64,000 nucleotides of DNA, from positions 3,410,001 to 3,474,000 of the forward strand of contig BRXU01000007.1 in NCBI GenBank assembly GCA_030267565.1, given 5' to 3'. The position numbers were made by a program, and so were the translations under genes. The stretch is from Pleodorina starrii. Its lineage: Eukaryota; Chlorophyta; Chlorophyceae; Chlamydomonadales; Volvocaceae. Shown piece by piece: positions 13,572-23,900 of the stretch (its first letter is position 1; every line of letters starts with the position of its first letter). The notes under the pieces were generated by a model that saw nothing but the letters and a program-made list of their open reading frames with translations, searched no databases and was not told the DNA's origin.

Positions 13572-13947
13572 GACAGCCCCACGAAACCGCCTAACGCCGA
13601 TTGTTGCAATCGCCGCCACGACACGTCGTCAGACCTTAAATATACTCGGTCCACCGTGATACACGCACCAGAGCGCGGGGCCTCGCTCTATGTAGATGTT
13701 TGTCCTGGATACTTCAGCTTTCTTGTCAGTACAGTGGGAAACCTGTATCAGAAATGTATTCGTCTATGGATTATATGGCAGGCACTAGTGGCGGTTCGTG
13801 ACTATGATGGGCTGCACGACGTCTTCCGCGCTTGTCACAGGGCGCCGACTTCTCGGGGCGACCCATTTCGACGGCCGTCACAGATGCGACAGGCGGGCAG
13901 GTGAAAGCGCGCGCGCGGATTGCGAGCAGCGAACTCGACTTTCAGCT
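13572..13947 (-). promoter_or_regulatory. Conserved 5' cassette of copy A
   Basis: Reading leftward, this is the most diverged version of the upstream region shared by all family members. The core GTCGCATCTGTGACGGCCGTC occupies 13870-13890, about 300 bp before the start codon. It is followed by the family's AAATGG-TCGCCCCGAGA stretch. Confidence 0.6.
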
Positions 13948-14489
13948 TAGCACCCGTAAGCATTGTTTTTGGTGCAAGGGTTACACAGATGATAGTCGAT
14001 GTGGTAGAGCGATACATATTCTCGCCAGGCTTGCCATATGCATGCTGATAATGCATCCTACGTATATCCGTTCCTGTCATGTATATGATCTGGCTGGTCA
14101 CTTATATTTGCAGGATTTTTCTTAAATATTCTGAGTTGACAGGATTTCATCTGCCCTATCGAGAGAGCTACACATCCGGCCCGGCGCTCCTGGCGGTCTG
14201 ATGACGCCGTTTGCAGCGTAGATGGAAAGCGGCGAGAAATTACAGTGCGCGTTCAATTCAATGCCTGCCGTAACAAAGCGGATATTATTAAACATCCTTT
14301 GCAACAACGCTCGAACACGGGAAAAGGCAGGTCTGTCTTGCTGTGTCGTACATGTTCCGAGCAACTAGTCAGCAGCAGCCCGATCAGCCAAGCCCGGCAT
14401 CAACCTGCAGCACGAGCGTGGTGTAAACTTCACTCCTAGCCATGCACGGTACACGTTGGGGGGCCTTGATAGATGGCTGTGTCCCTATG

Positions 14490-14600
14490 TAGCAGCAGTC
14501 TTAGTCGCTGAAGGCCACTCGAGTGGCCTTTAGCAATACCAGTGTAGCAGTCTGGGTTGCTTAAGGCCACTCGAGCGAGTGTTTGTGCAGGTGTAGCTTA
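14490..14600. mobile_element. Transposon-terminus-like inverted motifs
   Basis: The motif GTAGCAGTCTnnGTnGCTnAAGGCCACTCGAG occurs twice here, first as a palindrome joined to its complement at the CTCGAG. The second copy continues into CGAGTGTTTGTGCAGG. Its reverse complement recurs at 29100-29147, again next to CCTGCACAAAC. This suggests terminal inverted repeats of one DNA-transposon family. No transposase is visible. Confidence 0.4.
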
Positions 14601-15054
14601 GGCTCTTATAGCCTTGCGCCGCACTGTTGTACTGTCGTACGGCTGTAAGCCTAAAAGGGGGATTTGCAGTTTCCCGCTGGGTGGGCAGAGGCGCAAATAC
14701 ACACGGCAGACCTTGTAGCGTATAACATTAGTCTGGGAAAAAGGGGGGATCTAGACTCCGTAATATGGGGTGGCTATTTATCCTTCGTATACGTAAAGTA
14801 AGTTTTCATGAGAAATCATCGTTCGTTACACACAAAGGGTACCTGCAAGCAATGAAAGCCGTCCTTATTCGGTAGGTAGGCCGGGTGAGGGCCGGCTACC
14901 GCGAAAGCTATCGCTAAGGCCTTAATGCCCACAGCCTCGCAGCAACCACCCTATGTAGCTACAAAACCCGAAAATCACTCCTCCACGCCTTCGCGGACAC
15001 CTTAACTGGCACCATGTGCCGTACCAACGCCCTTATGAGGGCACAACTCCTCTG

Positions 15055-15320
15055 AGTTCACAGAAAACCTTGGTTTTCTAGCGTTGCACTCAGAAAACCT
15101 TCAGTAACCGCACTTCACGGAGCGAGGATGCTTCTCCTCGGTGTCCGTAATCTCTCCACCAGCAGCGAGGTTACGGAGACTGCACGGAAAGAAATATAAA
15201 CCGCAGTTTACGGAGGCAAACCCCAAAATGCATTAGGGAGAGTCCACGGAGAGTAGTTTACGGAATGTAAACGGCATATTACGGAGGATTATTAGGAGGC
15301 GGCTACCCAAAGCTACGGAC
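15055..15320. repeat. Hairpin-rich tract with clustered ACGGA words
   Basis: The tract contains perfect short hairpins: AGAAAACC-TT-GGTTTTCT at 15062-15079, CGAGGA/TCCTCG at about 15122-15140, and GTTTAC/GTAAAC around a GGAAT loop near 15253. ACGGA recurs at irregular spacings of tens of bases, often as TTACGGA. It looks like the subterminal region of a non-autonomous DNA transposon or another structured non-coding tract. I cannot set its borders. Confidence 0.35.
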
Positions 15321-16061
15321 GTTTTTTCGGGAAATACAATCTACATTTGGTCGCCTGATTACCATGCCCGCCTATCTTTGAGGTTCTCGCAGTCCGTCGT
15401 AGGGTACGTAGCCGCTGCATGATTGCCCTAGAGTCCTCTGGTACTAATGGTCCTGACGTACTGCAACAGTGAAGCATTTGGGTACGTCGGCTTTGGGGTA
15501 TCCGCTTATCCTATTTGACCCCATATAGATGGGTGACTGCATTGGGTGGGAGGGGGGGGTGCAGTCAGCCTTAATATCGATGCTGCGTCCCATGCGATAT
15601 TGGACGAGGCTATCCGGAGCGTGTAGATATGTATGACACAGCTAGGTAGTCGTTTGTTTTGTAGAACTGCTGCGCTAATTATACATATATATGCCCCTTA
15701 CCCAGAAACGGTACCCTTGCTTCTGATACCATAAACTGTTAATTGGATTTAGATGGGTGCCGCGAGCGAGGTGACACAGGCATATACAGGCCAGTAGCTG
15801 ATTGTACCATACCATCTGCTGTTGATAGAATGGCAACGTCCGCGGAGGAGGTACAAATTTGTTGTTATTTGAACACCAATATGTAGCAAACTTACCAATG
15901 GATTATTGTGAAGCGTTGAGACTATTCCGCCGATAATAATCTATTCAACCGCCGCCGCTGGCAAGCACGCACCTTCTGCTTCTCACTGCACGTTGTCTAT
16001 GTACAATCATGTCGCATCTTGACGGACAGCTTATACTTTCATCTAATCGTCGGTGCATTTT

Positions 16062-16420
16062 AAGCTGAAAGTCGAGCGAGTTCGCGGCCCGCAATCCGCT
16101 GTCACCTGCTGCCTGCTGTCGCATCTGTGATGGCCGTCGAAATGCGTGGATCGCCCCTAGAACTCGCTCGGCGCCCTGCAACAAGCGCGGAAGACGTACG
16201 TCATACACAGCCACGAACCGCCACTAGAGCCTCTCATAAATAACATAGACGATCGCGTTTCCTATACAGGACTCCTAAGCATCTGAGAGGAAGTGCTGTA
16301 CCTCAGTGCGGCCCCAGCGGAAGGGGTCCCGGCGAGACACGCCGAACCGAGTGCAAGTTCTCTCGACGGGTCGTGGCGGCGACTGCAACAATCGGCGTTA
16401 AGCGGTTTCGTGGGGCTGTC
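16062..16420 (+). promoter_or_regulatory. Conserved 5' cassette of copy B
   Basis: The core GTCGCATCTGTGATGGCCGTC lies at 16118-16138, with one change from the family consensus. The cassette ends at the start codon 16421. Confidence 0.65.
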
Positions 16421-19145
16421 ATGGCACGCCCCAGTAGGAGCGCGGCACCCCGTGCTGCCACGGCCCTGCTGCTGGCATCAACCGTAATGCTGCTGCTGGC
16501 ACCCGCCGGTGAGCAGCTCGATCGGTTCGGTTGGTGTTATATACACGCACGTAGTCAGGGATCAAGGCCAGCCCTCTAACCATTCTTTTTTTCCCAGCCC
16601 GATGCCACATGGCGTTCAGTAAATAGTGTTGGTTCGGTAAAGGATTGTAACTGGCTGGAAGCCCTCATTGCGGACTGGCCTCGGGCCAGCAGGGTGATGG
16701 CCATTTATTCCGCACCCCCTTGTAGAGGCTTGCTTGCCTGCTGTAATGTTCCTGCAACAAGCAAGCGCCGCACCACGATCGACACTGGTACCCAAATAAA
16801 CCCGCAAAGGGGTTCATTCCAGCGGCCAGAATGCAAATCCCCAGCGCAGCCCGACACCCATTCCCTGGCCCTCTAATCATCTATCCCCCCGCCCTTTGCC
16901 CCCGTGCGTGTACCCAGGCGCCGCCCCGCCGCTGCCGCCTTCACCCCAGCCGCCGTCGCCTATCCCGCCCTCTCCCTTTCCACCGCCACCTTCACCCGCG
17001 CCGCCATCGCCTTCCCCACCTTCCCCATCTCCACCGTTGCCTTCCCCACCTCCCCCATCCCCGCCACAGCCCTCCCCACCTTCCCCATCCCCGCCGTCGC
17101 CTTCCCCACCTTCCCCATCCCCACCATCGCCTTCCCCACCTCCCCCATCCCCGCCGTCGCCTTCCCCACCTTCCCCATCCCCGCCGTCGCCATCCCCACC
17201 TTCCCCATCCCCGCCGTCGCCTTTCCCACCTTCCCCATCCCCGCCCTCGCCTTCCCCACCTTCCCCATCCCCGCCGTCGCCTTCCCCACCTTCCCCATCC
17301 CCGCCGTCGCCTTCCCCACGTTCCCCATCCCCGCCGTCGCCTTCCCCACCTTCACCGCCCCCACCACAGTCACCTTTTCCTCCCCCGCCGCCGCCATCCC
17401 CTCCCTCACCATCCCCATCACCGCCCGCGCCACCATCGCCTCCCTATCTACCGTCGCCGCCTACACCATCACCGCCCCCTCCCTCGCCGCAGCCGCCCAG
17501 CCCGCCGTCTCCAAAGCCGCCTCGGCCACCATCGCCGCCACCCTCACCGCGGCCACCGTCCCCACGGCCACAATCGCCGCGGCCCCCATCACCCCGGCCT
17601 CCTTCCCCTGCTCCTCGATCCCCTCGACCGCCGTCGCCCCGCCCGCCGTCGCCCCGCCCGCCGTCGCCTCGCCCCCCGTCGCCTCGCCCTCCAACAGCCC
17701 GCCCACCATCACCCCGCCCGCCATCGCCTCGCCCACCGTCGCCTCGCCCACCGTCGCCTCGCCCCGTTTCGCCGCGCCCGCCGTCGCCGCGGCCCCGGTC
17801 GCCCTCTCCTCGGCCGCCCCGCCCCCTTCCACCATCCCCTCGGACGCCGAGGCGCTCGCCGCCGTCACCCGCTCCACCGTCGCGGGCCCCTCCAAACCGG
17901 CCTCCCCCGCGGCGGCGATCTCCACCACCCCAGGTGAGAGAATCTTTAGCCGGAAGCGCATACTTGTAGTGGTTTTGCTAGCTCGCTATTGCCAGCGTTT
18001 GGCTGATGTTTCCGCTCTAACAATCAAAAGACCTCGCTGGGATGCCGGCTGTCATCCAAGGCTTGGTGCCCTGACGAAAGAGCAGAACGGGTTGCCAAAC
18101 ACATATCCGCCACCCCCACCCAATGCAATATATAATGTCCATATTAGGTGCGGAGGAGCCCCCCGCCACCGTCTCCTGTCCGGCGACCTCCTCCACCGCC
18201 GCTCAGTGAGTTCAAAGATAGCAGGTTGTCGGTACCTACTAGGTTCTGCGGCTTCTGGTTCAGTGAGTTTTCAGAGAGCAGGTTGTACCTGCCGGGTGCT
18301 GCGGCGGCTGTTCCGTATCGCCCGTGTTCGTGGAGGGGACACTCGCTAGCTCCAGCATCATCGTACGGCAATATGTCTCCATACCAACAGTATTTATCGT
18401 TTCTAAGCTCAGCCCCACCTATCATGAGCACCGCCTTGCTACTTGGAATGCGAGGACTGCTCATTGCTTGCATTGCTTGATGCGGGCTGGCAGCAAGCTG
18501 GCCAACAACAACATGCACCTTCATAATACCCGGCCGGCTCCATTCCTTTTACATCGTAGTCTCCGCTGGCCGCCCTTTCCGCCCCGCAGTCAAGAAAATG
18601 AAATTAGACAAGTACGTTTATATCTTCTCCAACCAGAAATACACATACAGCCAGGCGGCTGGCTTCTGCCGCGGACAGGGATATGCCCTGGTCCCGTACA
18701 CAAGCAGGGCGCACGCAGGTACGCACGCACAGTAGTGGTTTGATGGTAGGAAAGAGAGGGCTCAGTCGGTCTAGCCCACCTCATGTGGTGGCTCAGCACG
18801 CAGAGCACAACAGCGAGCAGCAGGGCCAACCACATGTGTGCCATAGCAGTCCTTCTGCATGCGTTTGCCTGCGCTAGTTTCGGAGCGCCCGCCTGCGCGG
18901 GCAAGGTACGTGCGTACAGCTGTACCTTCCTCTACCCTTCCTCTACCTCCACATCACGCTTTCCCCCTTCCCCCGCAGATGCCATTGACGCTCTGTGCGT
19001 TAACAGCGGCGCTGGTTGTTGGGTGTTCGGCCGGACGCTGATGAGAGGCTTCTGCGCCTTCGTCGACCCCGCCGGTAAGGGCGCTCCATTCGCGCGGTCC
19101 TGCACCGAGAGTCAATACGCACTCTGCTACGACAGGGCCCCGTAA
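16421..19145 (+). CDS. Copy B: secreted proline-rich protein with C-type-lectin-like domain
   Basis: Exons are 16421-16508, 16918-17933, 18148-18205, 18590-18718 and 18979-19145, predicting about 485 residues. The signal peptide is followed by 338 codons of [14 protein letters not shown] repeats at a 30-bp DNA period. Next come a short [19 protein letters not shown] exon and the lectin-like module: [46 protein letters not shown] and [15 protein letters not shown]. Six cysteines and the CW pair fit a compact C-type-lectin fold, but the calcium-site triplets EPN/QPD and WND are absent. Compared with the C, D and E copies it has one extra codon (TLMRGF). The acceptor of exon 3 is TTAG rather than TCAG. 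A TGTAA polyadenylation signal is at 19870-19874. Copy B and CAP1 form a pair that is repeated as C3 and CAP2. Confidence 0.8.
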
Positions 19146-20913
19146 GCGAGCATGACATGTACTACAGCTTGCCTATCTAATGCCAGAATCGATTGGCACG
19201 AACGAAGCAACTGACCGATGCGTTGACAGCAGCTGTCAGCAGATATGTGTTGACATCCACAAGCGTTCTAAATAACTGCAAGACCGCGGGGATGCAGTCT
19301 CGCACTCACTGTGCATTTTCGTGATCGCTTCGGTGTGTGTGGTAACGAGTGCCAGTATGCGCGGGTAACTAGGGCAGCGCGGATATTTGTATCATCCCAA
19401 GCGACCATCTATGTTCTCAATTGTCCTCCTTGGTCGTCGGCTGCGGTACTTTTCAAGCTGCTAAGGCTTTCGTTGCACATGGGCATGCAGCATGGCAGGC
19501 CACCCAGCCACGTATCTGGCTTTCACGCGGCCACCGAAGCGCCAGCTAACATTTCAGTGGCTGGGACGGCGGACGCGGTGGAAATTGAAATGCAGGCAGG
19601 CTAGCTGTGATTGGCTGCGATGTTTGGGCCACACGTGATGTGATAAAGTGGCCGTGAACCATTCGTGATACGAGCGAGAACGAACTGACTTGGCGGTTGT
19701 TGTGGCCACTACGGGCCACTGCTGTGGGTGATGATGGCAATGAGTGTCGAGGCATTTCAGTGCACCATGCGAGGGGCTTTATTGATATAAATCTGGCAGT
19801 TCCCTCTTCGTCCTTGCTGATGAGGGGGATTATTTTGAGTTTTATTTCCGCTGGGAGGGCGGAGGCATATGTAACGCACACAGCCTTTGACGCACGCACC
19901 TATCTTCGCCTTGAAGTAAGGACATCTGAACTAGCGCCAGAGACCTCGCCAGGGACATCTTCATGTCACAGCAGACCCGCCAGGGACATCTGAACTAGCA
20001 ACGGCGACCCCGTCAGGGCAATCCTGCGACAACGCCCTTGTGACATCTGAAGCCCGTTCCTACCCTCCGTTATCGAAAGGGGTGAGACCCCCTGAGACCC
20101 CTTCGCGGTCTCAGCCAGCACTAGTCAGTCTATTGCTGTGTGTTCTATGCAAAATATTGTACTGATTAGTGGCGGGCGAGACACGTACAGGTGCGAAGAT
20201 GCGGTGGATCCATTTTCCCATGACCATGGAGGCTCAAAGCGGCCTTACAATGAGTACCAAGGATACAACCAAGTATACAACTTATTATTATCCAAAGTGC
20301 GGAGACCGTTCTTCCGTTCATCGCGGATTTGATGACCTGCTGACGGCCCTCAAACTAACGCATATTTGATCAGGCAGTCAAAGCACTAAAAATGCTGTTA
20401 AGTTCATTCCTCTGAGACTCGCGCATTGAAGACTTTTGAAGGGCGCGCTACGGTATCAGGGCTGAGACCCCCGGGCAGCCCGATGGCCGTCCACTCGGAG
20501 TCTCACGAGACCCGTACAGCGGGGTGTCCAGGGGTCTCACCCCTTTACGTATTCGATCATCAGCTTGGAAGGTCCTCGGAAATTTCATCGACATACCAGC
20601 GAGAATATCTGAGAAACATTACGAGAAAATCAAGGCTTGAAAGCAGCCACGTTGCGTTTTCGGCGCTACTGGACGAGGCTCATCGGAGTAGTGATGATGT
20701 ACGGCACAGGTCGAAAATCATGCTTTGCCTTTGCTTTGTTGAACTGCTGAGAATATTAAATTGAACAATAAATTTATAACTTTATTTATCTAGTGCTAGG
20801 TGGGTACGGTAAGGCAGGGGCAGGTAACGTTAGTGTATATATTATTATTGCGTTTGATGTATGCCGCGGTATCCTGACTGCTGACGTCCACGGAACACGT
20901 ACAAACATTTATC
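19146..20913. other. Copy B 3' flank and spacer
   Basis: The first 770 bp match the flank after C3 (from 41789) almost base for base. From about 19915 the two diverge: here a tract with repeated GGGACATCTGAACTAGC and a MITE-like element replaces about 190 bp of the C3-CAP2 spacer. Homology resumes near 20550. No gene is seen. Confidence 0.6.
20076..20546. mobile_element. MITE-like element with 16-bp inverted termini
   Basis: AAAGGGGTGAGACCCC at 20076-20091 is matched by its exact reverse complement at 20531-20546. Further GAGACCC words lie just inside both ends (near 20095-20118 and 20463-20515), a subterminal-repeat pattern. The matching interval of the C3-CAP2 spacer has no such sequence. 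No target duplication was identified, so the boundaries are provisional. Confidence 0.45.
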
Positions 20914-23900
20914 GTTAACGGGTGTTACACTGTGGGCGACTCGCCCTGAGACAGGACGAGCACCGGGGGCCCTGACCGGGCCGAGACACAGCGCAGGGGC
21001 GGGCGCGCGGCTACGTCCGTCTGTTCCGCCGCGCGCGCCTCACTCCCTCACTCGCGTCAGCCAGGGGCACCCACCACGGCCCCTGGCCAACCAACTCAGC
21101 GGCGCAGACGACTGCGGGCCGCGCTTAGCGGGAGCCACGCGAGAGGCGTCACACACCTCAACCAAAAACGCCTACCAAGACTAGCTACCACCCCCCACCT
21201 GGCCAGCCTCCTCGCGCGCTCACGGGGCTCTAGAGCTCTACGCAAAGAGTGCCTCTGAACGCCCTCTACCCCTGGGGCAGGGGCCCACGACAACGGGGCG
21301 GCACCACCGCAGCCCAGAAAAAAAACGAGGCAAGGGAAAGCCCACCTAGGCCCCCAGACAAGGTCCCTCACGAGAACGAGGGGCTGAGTCCCCTCACCAA
21401 GGGCTCCCACGAAAGCCAGCACAGCAAGGAGCCCAACTGCCACAACGAACACGACAACCAAGGTGCTGCTGCAGGAACCGCTCACTAAAGCACCCAACCG
21501 CACGTTGGCCCGCCAGGCGGCCTCCTCCTGGGGGCTACAGGTTCCCCGACACTGCCCAGCGCGGGGCAAAACAAACACCCACGGCCGCGGGGGGGATGAC
21601 AAGCCGGCGCGGCGCCCCCCTGGAAAACCCACTACGGGGCACGGCTCATAGGCGCTGCCTGCCCTCGCCTACCACGCAGAGAAAACCTGCCCCTCCGTCC
21701 CTGGCCGCCTGCGGAGCCCAGCACCACCTACCCTCCCTCTGCAACCCCTCCCTCTCCACCTCTCCCTCTCCCTAAAGCGCCAAAACTGCAGGCCTCCCGC
21801 GCCGCACTCCTCAGCCGCCAGACAGCACAAAACCGCCCCTTACTCCTCGACGGGCCCCGTCTCCCGGGAAGAGGGTACACACCCACACTCACACCAGACA
21901 AAGCACACAGGCCTGCTCCTTCCCCTCCCTGCTAGCCCACGAGACCCTCGGCCAGGAAACCCTTGCCCGCACGCCCAGCCCTCCCCTTGCCCACCGCCCT
22001 TCCTGCTCTCCTCGCTCCACTCGCCCTCTCCAGGCTCCCCCCCCAGCCCTCCAATCCCCCCCACCCTCCTCCCCCCCACCGCCCGCTCCCTCCTCCCCTC
22101 CAACCAACGCCACTGCCCCGTCACTAGCACAGCTGCTTAGGCCGTGATCTCCACCGGGGCTGCGCACCGCATTCGCTCCTCAACGACCGCTAGGATGGGG
22201 TGCTGCGGCCCCACTCTGTCCCAGCCGTGCCGGGGGGTCTCCAGCGCCGCGAACGAGCGCAAGCGCGCCCAGAAGTCCGTCACCGCGCGGGCGCGCGCCC
22301 GGTCCAGCGGCGAGGCTTCGGCTGCACCCCGCGCTGCTGCCGCTGCTGCCCCTACTGCTGCCGCCGCCGCTTCCCCCGCCGCCACCTCTCCGGCCCCTGC
22401 TTTCTGCGTCGGTGATTCACCCGCGGGGGCGTTCAGCGCGGGTCCCTCCTGCTGTGTTGCCCCTCCCTCCCGGGCGAAGAAGTCGGTGATAGCCCGCTGG
22501 CGCGGTCCCTGTCGCTGGGGCTGCTCTGGCTGGGGCTGCACCTGTTGCTGCTGCTGTTGCTGCTGCTGCCCCGTCGCTGCTGCGGCCCCATCCCGCCCCT
22601 GCCTTCGGGTTGCTGCTCGAAGGCAGCACCTTCCGACTTCCATGGCGGACAGCGCCGCTAGGGCGATCACGTCCCAGGGGGCCTGCTCACACCCAGGTGG
22701 CGCTTGGGCGAGCCAGAGTTGCTGCCGGGTGGTGGTGGCCCCCGCTGCTGCTTGGGGGGGTGGCAGGTGCCGGTCGATCTGCTCCCGAACGGCCCTCGCG
22801 ACAGGGCATTCCCAGAAGTGGTGCAGTCGCGGGGAGCAGGGTCGGCCGGCATCGGCCTCCCCATAGGCCCCGCACCCGCACGCCTCAATGGGCACCCGGG
22901 CCAGGTGTGTGTTGCCAGGCAGGGGTACGCCGTCCACCGCTAGGCGCCACATAGTCTCCTTGTTGTCGTTCTCCCAGCGCACTCCGGACCACAGGCGTGC
23001 CTGGGTTGCCCGGAAACGGCTGAGCTCGGCGGCGAGGTGGGGAGGCGCCTGGTTCTCCGGCGTGCTCAGGGCCTCCCGCACAAACTCGGTGACCAAAGCC
23101 ACTCGCCGCTCGCTGGCCGGCCCGTCCTGTAGTTGTGTCGCCTGGCTGACCGTCAGGCGGCGGAGCGGCACTGCGTCCGTTCCCCCGGGAAGGCGCCACC
23201 CCAGTCGCCCGACGATCATGGCCATCACCTGCGCGCAAACTGGCGGTGGCGGTGCCGGCGGTTGCTGTTGCTGCTGGAGTCCTTCCGCCTCCGCCTGCTG
23301 CCGCTGCTGCTGTAGCCTGGTCTCCACCATACCCGCTGCCTCCAGCCAGGCCGGGCTGATATCGTTATGCAAGGCCCCCAGAGCTGCACGGGCCGTTTCC
23401 TTGTCCTGCAGCTGGGCTGGGGTCGCGGCTGGGTCGAGGTGCTCCCGGGCCCACTCATGCCAGGCCGCTCCTTGGAGGGTGGTGGCTTGGCTGCCGTCCA
23501 GTGTCACCCATACCCGTACCAGGTCTCCTACCGTGCGCAGTTTCCTGCATGACGTTAGCCCCGCATGGTATGCTTCCAGGCCCGGTCGACGGCTGACGGC
23601 CACGGCGTTTGCGTCGTTGGCGGCGTTGGGCAGCAGCGGGTTGCCCCACAGCGCGGCCCCCCAGCACCAGTCGCCGGGCACCAGCGGAGATCTGCCAATG
23701 TCCTCCGGCGGTGGCAGGTGCCCCAGGGCCCCCACGATCCGGCTGATGTCGGCGGGCAGGTCGCTGCCGCCGAGCCAGGGCCCCGTGGCCCGGGCGGTTG
23801 TCAGGGCCCACGGCTGGAAAGCGGGGTGGACGAGCTCCAGGTAGGCGGACAGTGTGCGGATCCAAGGGTGTAGGACCCTGGCCTCACTGCCGGCTGCCAC

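Larger units (their letters stand above)
13948..16061. other. Intergenic region between divergent copies A and B
   Basis: No coding region is apparent. The stretch holds two transposon-end-like motifs (14490-14600), a hairpin-rich tract with repeated ACGGA words (15055-15320), and a short piece near 14660-14700 resembling the 3' flank of the lectin copies (TTTGCAG followed by CCGCTGGGTGGGC). The last may be a relic of a further copy. The rest is AT-richer sequence in which I recognise nothing. Confidence 0.5.

Noticed and set aside
16831..18349. Alternative forward frames (Ala/Pro/Thr-rich and Arg/His/Pro-rich) across the proline-rich exon of copy B
   Set aside because: The 30-bp repeat is open in several frames, but only the SPPSP frame joins the signal peptide and lectin exons in phase. 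The same argument applies to C1, C2, D and E.
21096..21632. 178-codon minus-strand ORF downstream of the LINE reverse transcriptase
   Set aside because: It lies in the element's GC-rich 3' non-coding part, has no recognised motif, and overlapping frames are equally open.
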